Part shown: positions 1 through 8,168 of the stretch, one piece after another
How positions within the stretch are numbered: position 1 is the stretch's first letter
Layout of the letters: every line of letters begins with the position of its first letter
Source: Clostridiales bacterium
GTDB lineage: Bacteria; Bacillota; Clostridia; Oscillospirales; CAG-382
Direction: 5' to 3'
NCBI GenBank assembly: GCA_003452915.1
Contig: DMMZ01000026.1
Location: 143,599 to 176,800 of the forward strand
DNA length: 33,202 nucleotides
Made by a program: the position numbers and the translations under genes
The notes under the pieces: model-generated
Told to the model about the DNA's origin: nothing
Database searches by the model: none
Seen by the model: the letters and a program-made list of their open reading frames with translations, nothing else

Positions 1-861
1 AAAACTCTCATGCCGTGAAGCTGAGATAATACCACTTTCAACAGCCTCGATAACCGCACACCCCTGCTCCTTGGTATGCATACATTTTTTATATCTGCAT
101 TGGTTGATAAAACGAGCAAAATCTGGAAAATAATCCGCTATTTCTTTCAGTTCAAGCTCGCAGCATTGCTCAAAATCCAACATACTAAAGCCCGGTGTAT
201 CCGCAATATATGTTTGTTCTTTTTGTGTATCATCACCGACTGCATACAGTTCTGTGGTTCTTGTAGTGTTGCGACCTCGTTTTATTTTTTCGGAAAGGTC
301 TCCGACATCGGCTTTAAACTCCGGATAAAGAAGGTTGATAAGGCTTGATTTTCCCACACCAGATGCACCTGTCAGAACTGTAATCTTACCTTTTAATTTT
401 TCTCTTACCTCAGAAATACAATCTCTATTATAAATATTTGTCACCGACAGTAAAAACGGTGTTTTTCGATAAATATCGAGTAAAGGCTCCGGTTTTGCAA
501 TATCAGACTTTGTTATTACAATATATACTTCGGCACCTGCTTTTACAGCAAGTACACTCAATTTATCTATATTGTAAGGAACAGGGCTTGGTTCATCAGC
601 TGAAACAACAATAAGAAGCATATCAACATTAGCGACTGCCGGGCGAATAAAGCTGTTTTTCCGCTCAGATACCTCTGTTATAAAACCGCTGCCGTCGTTA
701 TTGTCGGTAAAAAGTACATTATCGCCTGCAAGTAGCTTTTTACCGACCCCTTTACGTATTTTACTAGCACCGTGGCATAAGTAAATACCGTCTTTTGTTT
801 TTACTGTATAAAGTCCGTTTTGACCTTTCAATATTTTACCTTGTTTGATATAAACCTCCAC
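1..861 (-). CDS. rsgA: Ribosome small subunit-dependent GTPase RsgA, 3' end cut by window edge
   Basis: RsgA is a GTPase that acts in late maturation of the 30S ribosomal subunit. Translating the minus strand gives 287 codons running off the window edge. The order of motifs is that of the circularly permuted family: an OB-like N-terminus, then the NKxD-type ITKSD, then the P-loop GASGVGKSSL, then DTPGF. A C-terminal zinc site follows, with ligands in CRYKKCMH and a Cys five residues further on. The reading ends in RHESF, typical of the last part of the family, so little is missing. The start is uncertain: GTG at 861 directly follows an in-frame TAA and overlaps the GGAGG that would be the ribosome-binding site, while TTG at 831 (LKGQNGLYTV) is the alternative. 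It lies downstream of prkC, as in Bacillus, where PrkC phosphorylates this GTPase. Confidence 0.93.
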   Translation of the reverse strand, partial: MEVYIKQGKILKGQNGLYTVKTKDGIYLCHGASKIRKGVGKKLLAGDNVLFTDNNDGSGFITEVSERKNSFIRPAVANVDMLLIVVSADEPSPVPYNIDKLSVLAVKAGAEVYIVITKSDIAKPEPLLDIYRKTPFLLSVTNIYNRDCISEVREKLKGKITVLTGASGVGKSSLINLLYPEFKADVGDLSEKIKRGRNTTRTTELYAVGDDTQKEQTYIADTPGFSMLDFEQCCELELKEIADYFPDFARFINQCRYKKCMHTKEQGCAVIEAVESGIISASRHESF

Positions 862-897
862 GCCTTACCACGCTAAAATAATAACGAAAATTTGCAG

Positions 898-917
898 AGG
901 TACACTACAGTGTACCT
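898..917. repeat. 20-bp inverted repeat upstream of rsgA
   Basis: Arms AGGTACACT and AGTGTACCT are perfect complements separated by two bases. No T-run follows on the minus strand, so this is not a standard intrinsic terminator. It sits between the prkC stop and the rsgA start and could be an RNA hairpin or a protein-binding palindrome. Confidence 0.6.
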
Positions 918-958
918 TTGGTATACGCCGATGCAATCTTTTTCTTTATATTGTTCAC
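905..958 (-). CDS. Possible 17-residue leader peptide between prkC and rsgA
   Basis: A GTG codon 20 bases after the prkC stop is preceded by a strong GGAGG at 5-base spacing. It opens a 17-residue basic peptide (MNNIKKKIASAYTKGTL) ending in TAG. The last codons lie in a 20-bp inverted repeat (898-917). The sequence GGCGTGGAGG precedes both this ORF and rsgA. I know of no homologue. It could be a leader that couples rsgA translation to prkC, or a chance ORF. The evidence is only the ribosome-binding site, the position and the overlap with the hairpin. Confidence 0.3.
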   Translation of the reverse strand: MNNIKKKIASAYTKGTL

Positions 959-978
959 GCTATCCTCCACGCCCTTTA

Positions 979-3081
979 TTACTCGAACTCGTTAATCGGT
1001 ACTCCATAAATCAAATATATTTCAGTACCTTCCGTAATAGGGGTATCGGCTGGAATACTTTGATAAACAATTATGGAGTTTTCGGAATCATCGGGTGCAT
1101 CAACATATCCTTTGGCTGCAATTGCATTGACTGCATCAGTATAATTAAGACCTAAAGAAATATCCTTTGGTGATCTGTCGCCTTTTTCAAAGAAAATAGA
1201 TTTATAATCCGCTACTTTTAAACCCAAATTTGTCAGCATACTGATAGCTTCGGACTTACTCATATCTAAAAGGCTTGGCATAGTCAGGCCATCGGGCTTA
1301 AGAGTGATTATAACTTGAGTTGATTTTGGGCTGACAGTATTGGGTGCAATACTTTGTGACAGAACGATACCTTCAGAGTCTGCTGGTTCAAACACATAAG
1401 TGTAAAGAGAATATTTTATAATTTCCTCTGCCTGCTTTCTCGTAAGTCCGGCAAGGTCCGGCATCGGAGCTGTAACTGCCGACTCCTCGCGTTTGCATAC
1501 TACAAGTGTAACCGTATCACCGGCTCTTACGATACTCCCTTTTTCCGGTTCGGTTCTTATGATCTGCCCGTCATAGAAATCGTTATTGCTTTCGTTAATT
1601 ATTTGTGTATTGATATCATACTTTCTTAGTATTATACCAGCTTCAGGTGCGGTATAAAATGTTAAATCCGAAAGTATAACATCCTCCAACTTTCTACAAA
1701 CGGTTATTGAATCAAAATAAAAAAACTTGTCGCTGTCATTAGAACTCTTCTTTTTGGTAGTTTCTGCCACAGGTTCTGTGGCAATTATCTGTCCAGAAGT
1801 AAAGTCATCTTTTTCAGCGTAATTAATTGTTTTTACTTTAAAATTAGGACCATATACACCATTTATAAGCTTTGATTTTAGTTCGGAGTTCCATACTTCG
1901 CCTACAAGATTTGGATAAGTTGCTTCAGGATTTTCTTTAGGATTAAACCAATTATTAATTATTCTATATGCAAAAATCGCACCTATTACGATTGTTACAA
2001 GTAAAAAAGACAATGCTACCCCTGTAATTACAGGAAATAATGTACGGTTCTTTTTTTCAACTTTTTCCGGTTTTTCTTTTTTCTTTTTTATTTGTTTATT
2101 ACCACTGTTATTCAAGGTTTCTGCAATTTCATTGTCAACGTAGTTTTGTATCTCACTTGTATCAATCATATCAATCGATACTGCTGCAGGATTGCTCTTA
2201 TGCTCTTCCTCATCTGTATTTGAACCGAGAAGAAAAACTACATCGGGATTGCGAAGAACCCACTCAATTGCCTTGCTCATAGAATGCGCGGATGCAAATC
2301 GGGAATGTGGGTCCTTTTGCATTGCTTTGAGAATAATCTGGCTGACACCTAATGGAAGCGAGCTGACCAACTCTCTCGGATTTTGCGGTTCTTGACTGAC
2401 CTGCATCATTGCTATAGAGAGTGGGCTGTCTGCCATAAACGGTAATTTCCCTGTTACTGCCTCATAAAGCATTATTCCGACAGCGTAAATATCCGAGTAG
2501 TATTCAGTTTCTTTACCGCTTGCTTGCTCGGGACTGATATAATACACCGTACCGATTGCTTTTTCTGTCAATGTAAGCGCAGGTGTATTCGGAAGCTTTG
2601 CAATACCAAAATCAGTAACTTTTATCTCACCGTTTTTTTGCAGCATAATATTTTGTGGTTTTATATCTCTGTGAATAACGCCTTTACTGTGTGCGTGTTC
2701 GAGAGCACGAAGAATCTGAAGAATATAAACACAGGCTTCTTTCCAGGGAAGAACATTCTTATTATCAAGATACTCACGCAAGGTAATACCGTCAAGGAAC
2801 TCCATGACAATATACTTCATATCAGGATATATAGCTACGTCGTATATACTAACAATATTTTTATTCGACAACATAGCGACAGCTTTGGATTCGTTTATGA
2901 ATCTTGCCTCTGCCTGTTCGTTTCCGTTATATTCGTCGTTTAAAATTTTTATGGCAACGATACGATTCATAACAAGATCTTCAGCTTTTAGAACAAATGC
3001 CATTCCACCAAGACCGACAAGCTCAAGTATCTTGTATCTGCTGTCCAGCACCTTACCTATAAAATTTTCGTACTTATACAT
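979..3081 (-). CDS. prkC: PASTA-domain Ser/Thr protein kinase (PrkC/Stk1 type)
   Basis: This is a membrane-anchored eukaryotic-type kinase that senses muropeptides or lipid II and phosphorylates cell-wall and translation proteins. The 700-residue product has a cytoplasmic kinase domain (about 12-275) with glycine loop GLGGMAFV, catalytic Lys in VAIKIL (residue 45), HRDIKPQN (137-144), DFG (157-159) and SPE (183-185). A Lys-rich juxtamembrane stretch and one transmembrane helix (about 347-373) follow. The extracellular part (about 389-695) looks like three to four PASTA repeats, the first and last irregular. ATG 3081 is fixed as the earliest start by an in-frame TAA directly before it. Its nearest good Shine-Dalgarno (AGAAAGGA, 3126-3133) is separated from it by a perfect hairpin. 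It follows its cognate phosphatase gene prpC and precedes rsgA. Confidence 0.96.
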   Translation of the reverse strand: MYKYENFIGKVLDSRYKILELVGLGGMAFVLKAEDLVMNRIVAIKILNDEYNGNEQAEARFINESKAVAMLSNKNIVSIYDVAIYPDMKYIVMEFLDGITLREYLDNKNVLPWKEACVYILQILRALEHAHSKGVIHRDIKPQNIMLQKNGEIKVTDFGIAKLPNTPALTLTEKAIGTVYYISPEQASGKETEYYSDIYAVGIMLYEAVTGKLPFMADSPLSIAMMQVSQEPQNPRELVSSLPLGVSQIILKAMQKDPHSRFASAHSMSKAIEWVLRNPDVVFLLGSNTDEEEHKSNPAAVSIDMIDTSEIQNYVDNEIAETLNNSGNKQIKKKKEKPEKVEKKNRTLFPVITGVALSFLLVTIVIGAIFAYRIINNWFNPKENPEATYPNLVGEVWNSELKSKLINGVYGPNFKVKTINYAEKDDFTSGQIIATEPVAETTKKKSSNDSDKFFYFDSITVCRKLEDVILSDLTFYTAPEAGIILRKYDINTQIINESNNDFYDGQIIRTEPEKGSIVRAGDTVTLVVCKREESAVTAPMPDLAGLTRKQAEEIIKYSLYTYVFEPADSEGIVLSQSIAPNTVSPKSTQVIITLKPDGLTMPSLLDMSKSEAISMLTNLGLKVADYKSIFFEKGDRSPKDISLGLNYTDAVNAIAAKGYVDAPDDSENSIIVYQSIPADTPITEGTEIYLIYGVPINEFE

Positions 3082-3086
3082 TTATA

Positions 3087-3133
3087 TTACCATAATTTAT
3101 TTATCATTAAAATGATAAATAAGTTTCCTTTCT
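3087..3133 (-). promoter_or_regulatory. prkC leader: Shine-Dalgarno, hairpin and six-residue mini-ORF
   Basis: On the minus strand, AGAAAGGA (3133-3126) is followed by inverted-repeat arms TTATTTATCAT and ATGATAAATAA (3122-3112 and 3107-3097, loop of four). The 3' arm starts with ATG, which opens a seven-codon ORF (MINKLW, stop at 3089-3087) that ends five bases before the prkC ATG. The same layout occurs at 30786-30837. Function is inferred: a translational control leader is possible. Confidence 0.5.
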
Positions 3134-3175
3134 ACGAAGTTTAAACTGTAAAAAATCTGTAGAATATACAACATT

Positions 3176-3934
3176 CTAATTTTCTTTTCCGATAAGAACA
3201 GCGGTAATATTATCAACGCCGCCCTTATTGTTTGCTTTCTCAATGAGTATTTCTGTCTTTTTTTTATAAGATGGTTTTTTATTCGTGTTTCTTGTTATAA
3301 CCTCTAATATCTCCTCATCAGGTATATGTGTCGTCAATCCGTCACTGCACAAAAGCAGCATATCGTAATCTTCATTATTTATATTAAAAATATCAGGTTC
3401 AACGCTTTCGTTTACACCAAGAGCTTTTAGAATTATATTCCTGTTAGGGTGATTTTTTGCCTCTTCTTTAGTAAGGCTGCCCTTGTCAATTAAGTATTGG
3501 ACAAAAGAATGATCGTTTGTTATCTGTTTGAGATTACCTTCTTTGTAAATATAAAGACGGCTGTCTCCCACATTGGCAACAACAGCATTATCACCGTAAA
3601 TAAGTACCGACACAAGGGTTGTGCCCATGCCTTCCAGCTCTATATCATAGTTAGCAGCTTCATAAACGACAGTGTTTGCTTTTTCTATAGCTTGTTTAAT
3701 TATACGCTCAATCTCTTTTTCTGTCAGTGAATCAGGCGAAACTTTGCTCATAGTAGCTTTAATAACCTGAGTATAGGCTTTGACTGCAAGACTGCTTGCA
3801 ATATTTCCGCCTTTTGCTCCGCCCATACCATCGCAGACAACCGCACTAAAAAAGCCTTCTCTCGAGACTACCATGAAGCTGTCCTGATTATTTTTTCTTT
3901 TAAGACCAACATCGGTTTTTCCGCTATACTTCAA
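3176..3934 (-). CDS. prpC: PP2C-family protein phosphatase PrpC/Stp1
   Basis: This is a metal-dependent Ser/Thr phosphatase that opposes the neighbouring PrkC kinase. The 252-residue product shows the PP2C motifs in order: DVGLKRKNNQDS near the N-terminus, VCDGMGGAKGG, GTTLV, VGDSRLYIY, NDHSFV, LLLCSDGLT and DNITAVL. I set the start at TTG 3934 (reads MKYSGKTDVG): it has GGGAG at seven bases and matches the family N-terminus. The longer in-frame TTG at 3958 would put that ribosome-binding site inside the gene and nearly abut the rlmN stop. It lies 27 bases after rlmN and 94 before prkC, so the three are probably co-transcribed. No transmembrane segment is visible, so it should act in the cytoplasm on PrkC and its substrates. 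Confidence 0.95.
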   Translation of the reverse strand: MKYSGKTDVGLKRKNNQDSFMVVSREGFFSAVVCDGMGGAKGGNIASSLAVKAYTQVIKATMSKVSPDSLTEKEIERIIKQAIEKANTVVYEAANYDIELEGMGTTLVSVLIYGDNAVVANVGDSRLYIYKEGNLKQITNDHSFVQYLIDKGSLTKEEAKNHPNRNIILKALGVNESVEPDIFNINNEDYDMLLLCSDGLTTHIPDEEILEVITRNTNKKPSYKKKTEILIEKANNKGGVDNITAVLIGKEN

Positions 3935-3961
3935 GCACTCACTCCCTTTAAAAATCAAGAA

Positions 3962-4993
3962 TTAGTTGCTGTGACTCGCTCTTAATTGACCGCAGGAAGC
4001 ATCTATGTCACTTCCAAGTTTACGACGTACCGTTACGCTTATTTTATATGTTTCTACAGCCCGTGTAAATGCTTCTATCGCATTTTTTTCACTTTTTTTA
4101 TATTTTTTTTCAGCAACAGTATTTACAGGGATTAAATTTACATGGCACAGCATTCCTGCCAGCATCCTGCCGAGCTTATGAGCATCTTCAAAGCTGTCAT
4201 TTACTCCGGCGATTAATGCGTACTCAAAGGATATCCGTCTACTGGTTTGTTTTATATATCGCTCACACGAAGCAAGCAGCTGTTCAATCGTCCAGCGGTT
4301 TGCAATAGGCATAATTTCACGTCGTTTTGCGTCATCTGTTGCATGCAGTGAAACCGAGAGTGTCAGTGCAAAATTTTCTTTTGCAAGACGGTCGATTTTA
4401 TCGACAAGACCGCAAGTTGAAAGGGAAATGTGTCGCATTCCAATATTTAATCCGTCATTATGGTTAACCAACCGCAGAAAGCGAACAACATTTTCGTAAT
4501 TATCAAGCGGCTCTCCTATTCCCATCAAAACAATGTTAGAGACCTTTTCGCCCGAATCTTTCTCACAAGCCATTATCTGCAAAATCATTTCGCTAGGAAG
4601 CAGATTGCGCTTATACCCGTTAATCGTAGAAGCACAAAAGGCGCAACCCATTTTGCACCCTGCCTGTGTTGACAAGCAGATTGTGTTCCCATGCTGATAC
4701 CGCATAAAAACAGTCTCTATCTTCTCACCGTCATCCAGCTCAAACAAATATTTTATTGTACCGTCAAGAGCCGAAACATACTTTTTTGCTATTTTTATAC
4801 TTTTTATTTCAGCATTTTGTTTTAGTTTTGTAATGAAGGTCTTTGATAAATTGGACATCCGGGAAAAGTCATCTGCACCCTTATATAACCAGGAAAAAAT
4901 CTGTTTTGCACGAAAACTTTTCTCACCGATTGAGATTACGAATTCTTCTATTTCATTCGGGTATAGGCTTAAAATATCAATCATATAATCCAT
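3962..4993 (-). CDS. rlmN: 23S rRNA (adenine2503-C2)/tRNA A37 methyltransferase RlmN
   Basis: This radical-SAM enzyme methylates C2 of A2503 in 23S rRNA, and in many bacteria also A37 of some tRNAs. The 343-residue product has the radical-SAM cluster CKMGCAFC (Cys 113, 117, 120), the GEPLDN segment, and the second catalytic Cys near the C-terminus (about residue 334 in ASCGQLR). The length is normal for the family. The start is ATG 4993, but an ATG three codons downstream is also possible; neither has a strong Shine-Dalgarno. The start lies in one copy of a 15-bp direct repeat, whose second copy upstream gives a decoy ATG-GAT-TAA. It sits after the inserted peptidase gene and before prpC, in the usual cluster position. 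Confidence 0.96.
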   Translation of the reverse strand: MDYMIDILSLYPNEIEEFVISIGEKSFRAKQIFSWLYKGADDFSRMSNLSKTFITKLKQNAEIKSIKIAKKYVSALDGTIKYLFELDDGEKIETVFMRYQHGNTICLSTQAGCKMGCAFCASTINGYKRNLLPSEMILQIMACEKDSGEKVSNIVLMGIGEPLDNYENVVRFLRLVNHNDGLNIGMRHISLSTCGLVDKIDRLAKENFALTLSVSLHATDDAKRREIMPIANRWTIEQLLASCERYIKQTSRRISFEYALIAGVNDSFEDAHKLGRMLAGMLCHVNLIPVNTVAEKKYKKSEKNAIEAFTRAVETYKISVTVRRKLGSDIDASCGQLRASHSN

Positions 4994-5033
4994 TTCTATT
5001 CCGGAAATGGCTATTATTTAATCCATTTCTATT
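4986..5033. repeat. 15-bp direct repeat around the rlmN start
   Basis: TAATCCATTTCTATT occurs at 4986-5000 and again at 5019-5033. In the mRNA the intervening CCATTTC can also pair with the GAAATGG that contains the rlmN start codon. This looks like a small tandem duplication of the translation-initiation region. Confidence 0.7.
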
Positions 5034-5058
5034 TTTATAAATATATTTATTTAATTTA

Positions 5059-6732
5059 TTATCCCAGCCATTCCTCAGCAGCTTTTACTATCGACTTTAA
5101 ACTTCCCTGCTCGAACGGAGCTATTACTCCGCCTTTTTCGCAAAGCTCAACAAAGGAAAGCTTTCCGCCCTGAGCAACAAAATCCATGTATTTTTCGAAC
5201 GCTTCTTCATAATTTTCCTGAGACATTGCCCAATACTCGAGAGCAACCGTTTGTGCAAGGCAATAATCGATATAATAGAAAGGATAATGATAAATATGAA
5301 GCTGACGCTGCCACAATCTGCCCTCATTATAGAACTCAACATCGGAAAAATCCATATGTGGACGGTATATTTTCTCTAAATTTTTCCATTCCTCGTGTCT
5401 TTGTGCTGGTGTTAAGTCAGGTTTATCGTACATAATGTGCTGGAAGTGGTCAACCATTGTTCCATAAGGAATAAAGGTCAAGCAACTCTCAAGGTGAGCA
5501 AATTTTGCTCTGTCTGCATCTTCGCCATAAAACAGATCAAGCCATTTCCATGCGAAAAATTCCATAGACATAGAATGTACTTCGCAGGATTCCATGGTTG
5601 GGTTTCTTTGTTCTGCAAGTTCAAAATCCTTTGCCATGTAAGCGGCAAATGCGTGTCCCGCTTCATGTGTAAGAACATCAACGTCGCCTGCTGTTCCATT
5701 AAAATTACTGAATATAAAAGGTGATTTGTATTCGGGAATATAAGTGCAATATCCGCCGTTAGCCTTACCTTTTTTCGAAAGGCAATCAAGCAACTCGTTT
5801 TCGAACATAAAGTTAATAAACTCGCCGGTCTTTTCACTCATCTCGTTGTACATTTTCTTTCCGGCAGCAAAAATGTCGTCCGGTGTACCCATGGGTTTAG
5901 GATTTCCCTCTTTATATGTGAAGCCGTCATCGTAGAACTTCATATGTGCGATTCCAATACGTTCTGATTGTTTTGCCTTTAATTTGCTGACAATCGGAAC
6001 AATATCTTCAGCTACTTGTTTTCGGAAAGCTGCGACATCCTCGGGCGTATAACTATTTCTAATCATACGTAAATAACCAAGCTCTGTAAAGCTCTCGTAT
6101 CCAAGAGTTTTTGCAATTTTTGTTCTTATTTTTACCAACTTGTCAAATAATTCATCAAGCTGCTCTCCAACCGATTTGTAAAAGGAAGCAAGCGCTTCAT
6201 ACGCTGATTTTCTTACATTTCTGTCTTTATCAATGGTGTAAGGTCCCATCTGTGAGACAGTAAGTTTTTTACCATCATAATCTATCTGTGCGGATGCTGT
6301 TAGTTTTTGATATTCCGTTACAAGCATATTTTCTTCTTGAAGCATGGGGACGATCTCAGGGGAGAAGCTTTTAAGTTCCATCTCAAGATTGACAAATATA
6401 AGGCTTCCATATTTTTTCTCAAGTTCAGGTCTGAAAGGTGAATCGAAAAGTGCTTTTGTAAAACTCAAAAACGCTTCCTGCAGAAGAGGCATATTTTCGT
6501 CAATAAACTTATTTTCTTCATCATAAAACGTGTCGGTTGTATCGATAGTATGCCTGGTGTGAGCGAGTGTTCCCGCCGTCGTTATTATTGAATATGCCTT
6601 TTCGTGTTCGTTTATACGTTTAATAATTTCTTCGGGGTTCTTTGCATTTTTAACTTCTTCTGCTAGACGTGTATATAGCGCTTTATACTCGTCTAAATTA
6701 AATCTTTCGTATTTCATCTCAGAAAATTTCAT
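5059..6732 (-). CDS. M3-family oligoendopeptidase (PepF/oligopeptidase F-like)
   Basis: This is a cytoplasmic zinc metallopeptidase that cleaves short peptides. The 557-residue product has the HEAGH zinc motif (His 356, Glu 357, His 360 from this start) and a downstream Glu-rich helix (ESCEVHSMSMEFF) that should supply the third ligand, as in the thimet/M3 fold. I chose ATG 6732 (MKFSEMKYER), which matches the family N-terminus, over the longer ORF start. The extra codons of the longer ORF would be encoded by repeat copy A and include the Shine-Dalgarno GGAAAGG. The gene lies between rsmB and rlmN, which are neighbours in the usual Firmicutes cluster, so it appears to be an insertion. No signal peptide is visible. 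The substrate is unknown. Confidence 0.93.
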   Translation of the reverse strand: MKFSEMKYERFNLDEYKALYTRLAEEVKNAKNPEEIIKRINEHEKAYSIITTAGTLAHTRHTIDTTDTFYDEENKFIDENMPLLQEAFLSFTKALFDSPFRPELEKKYGSLIFVNLEMELKSFSPEIVPMLQEENMLVTEYQKLTASAQIDYDGKKLTVSQMGPYTIDKDRNVRKSAYEALASFYKSVGEQLDELFDKLVKIRTKIAKTLGYESFTELGYLRMIRNSYTPEDVAAFRKQVAEDIVPIVSKLKAKQSERIGIAHMKFYDDGFTYKEGNPKPMGTPDDIFAAGKKMYNEMSEKTGEFINFMFENELLDCLSKKGKANGGYCTYIPEYKSPFIFSNFNGTAGDVDVLTHEAGHAFAAYMAKDFELAEQRNPTMESCEVHSMSMEFFAWKWLDLFYGEDADRAKFAHLESCLTFIPYGTMVDHFQHIMYDKPDLTPAQRHEEWKNLEKIYRPHMDFSDVEFYNEGRLWQRQLHIYHYPFYYIDYCLAQTVALEYWAMSQENYEEAFEKYMDFVAQGGKLSFVELCEKGGVIAPFEQGSLKSIVKAAEEWLG

Positions 6733-6883
6733 ATCTATAACCATACCTTTCCTTGGCGGATACGCCGACAGTAACAAACGCACCTAAAGGCTGCGTTGAC
6801 GATTGTGCCGTTCCTGCGAAGCAGGATTGACTTTCCTTAAAGTCAAAGGCACAAAACCGTGTCTGAAAGAAAGTCTTTCAGAC
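6733..6883 (-). repeat. Intercistronic structured repeat, copy A (rsmB to M3 peptidase)
   Basis: Read on the minus strand, it has hairpin 1 (arms GTCTGAAAGA/TCTTTCAGAC, 6861-6883), the conserved CGGTTTTGTGCC, hairpin 2 (GACTTT/AAAGTC, 6829-6844) and hairpin 3 (TCCTGC/GCAGGA, 6812-6826). GGCACAA follows and pairs with TTGTGCC (6803-6809 with 6848-6854). Then come hairpin 4 (AACGCA/TGCGTT), hairpin 5 (GGCG/CGCC) and a tail AAGGAAAGGTATGGTTATAG that reaches the peptidase start codon. It begins about 20 bases after the rsmB stop. Confidence 0.85.
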
Positions 6884-6902
6884 TTTTCTCTCTTGTTGTA
6901 TT

Positions 6903-8168
6903 TTAATTTTTTATTATCTTCGCCATATAAAAACCTTCTCCGGCTTCCTCAAAGGGTAAAAAGGTTCTCTCGTATTCAAGTTGAAAGCCACCATTTTCAG
7001 CAATAAATTCAGCAACAATATCCTCGTTTTCATGTTTGTTCAATGTACAGGTTGAGTAAACCATTATTCCGCTACTTTTAAGATATTTAGCAGCAGAGGA
7101 AATTATTCGTTTTTGTGTTTTATATAGCTCTTTGAAATCATCGGTTGATTTATATCGTATTTCGGGTTTTGCGGAAATAACACCCAAACCCGAACAGGGA
7201 ACGTCACAGATAACTCTGTCTGCAATACCGATAAAATCCTCATTAACTTCTCGACTATCAAATGCCTTTGTTTTGATAATATCAATTCCCAGTAGTTTTG
7301 CACCTTTATTAACAAGAGTAAGCTTGTTCTCGTGCAGGTCAAGGCTGATTATTTTTCCGCCATTTTGCATTTCAATTGCAGCACCGAAGCTCTTTCCACC
7401 AGGACAAGCACAGACATCAATAATAGTATGCCCCTCACTCGCTCCAAGCAGCTGTACAGCATTCTGTGAACCTATACCTTGTACAAAATACTCACCATTC
7501 TTCAGTTCATCAATAGTAGTTCCACTGCCTTTTTCTATTAAAAGAGCGGTGTCCGAATAAGCTTTTGCGGTAACACCTTGTTCTGTTAGCTTTTTTATTA
7601 ATTCATCTCTGGTGATTTTTAAGGTATTTATACGAAGTACAAGCGGTTTCTTTTCATAAAAGGATTTGAGAATTGCTTCTGTCTTTTCGCCATATTGTTC
7701 ACTTATTTGTTTATATATACACTCGCTGACCGAATATTTTATATTTATCGGAGCTGTTTCAAGTGCTTCCCTGACTTTAGTTTCATTCCTGCCTATATTA
7801 CGCAAAACCGCATTTATAAAACCCGCTCTGTTGTTATCAAGCACTTTTTTAGCTACATTTACCGTTTCGTTACAGGCAGCACTCGGAGGAACCTCCATAA
7901 AAAGCTGCTGCTGCAAGCCTATTCTTAAGAATAATTGCGTTTCGGTATCAGCTTTTTTTGTAACAAAAAGAGAGATTATATAATCAAGTAACAATTGTCT
8001 TTCCAACACTCCAAAAACAAGTGATTTTACAAATTTTCGTTCTTTTTGGTCAAGACTGTAATTATCGTATAGATTTCCCATTTCGATATTGGAATAGGCT
8101 TTATTTACTGTTATCTTCCTCAGTATATCATAAGATACTCGTCTGGTGTTGAACTTTTTATTATCCAT
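6903..8168 (-). CDS. rsmB: 16S rRNA (cytosine967-C5) methyltransferase RsmB
   Basis: This SAM-dependent enzyme makes m5C967 in 16S rRNA. The 421-residue product has an N-terminal NusB-like RNA-binding domain (about 1-140) and a C-terminal Rossmann methyltransferase domain. The latter shows CACPGGKS (SAM binding), CDVPCSGLG with the conserved Pro-Cys, and YSTCTLNKHENE with the nucleophilic Cys region. I chose ATG 8168 (MDNKKFNTRR): it overlaps the fmt stop by 8 bases (ATGGATAA), a layout that favours translational coupling. The longer frame to a GTG at 8201 reads well inside fmt. Repeat copy A begins about 20 bases after its stop. Confidence 0.95.
   Translation of the reverse strand: MDNKKFNTRRVSYDILRKITVNKAYSNIEMGNLYDNYSLDQKERKFVKSLVFGVLERQLLLDYIISLFVTKKADTETQLFLRIGLQQQLFMEVPPSAACNETVNVAKKVLDNNRAGFINAVLRNIGRNETKVREALETAPINIKYSVSECIYKQISEQYGEKTEAILKSFYEKKPLVLRINTLKITRDELIKKLTEQGVTAKAYSDTALLIEKGSGTTIDELKNGEYFVQGIGSQNAVQLLGASEGHTIIDVCACPGGKSFGAAIEMQNGGKIISLDLHENKLTLVNKGAKLLGIDIIKTKAFDSREVNEDFIGIADRVICDVPCSGLGVISAKPEIRYKSTDDFKELYKTQKRIISSAAKYLKSSGIMVYSTCTLNKHENEDIVAEFIAENGGFQLEYERTFLPFEEAGEGFYMAKIIKN

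Noticed and set aside
2524..2943. A 139-residue plus-strand frame opposite the prkC kinase domain
   Set aside because: It is antisense to conserved kinase motifs, has no start signals, and its composition is that of reverse-complement coding sequence.
5478..5837. A 119-residue open frame on the minus strand inside the M3 peptidase gene, and many similar long frames elsewhere
   Set aside because: It is in another frame of a strongly conserved gene, has no ribosome-binding site and resembles no protein; the other overlapping frames are shadows of the same kind.
6733..6883. Repeat copies as intrinsic terminators or a CRISPR array
   Set aside because: The hairpins are not followed by T-runs and are inside co-directional operons; the copies are dispersed, without regular spacers.
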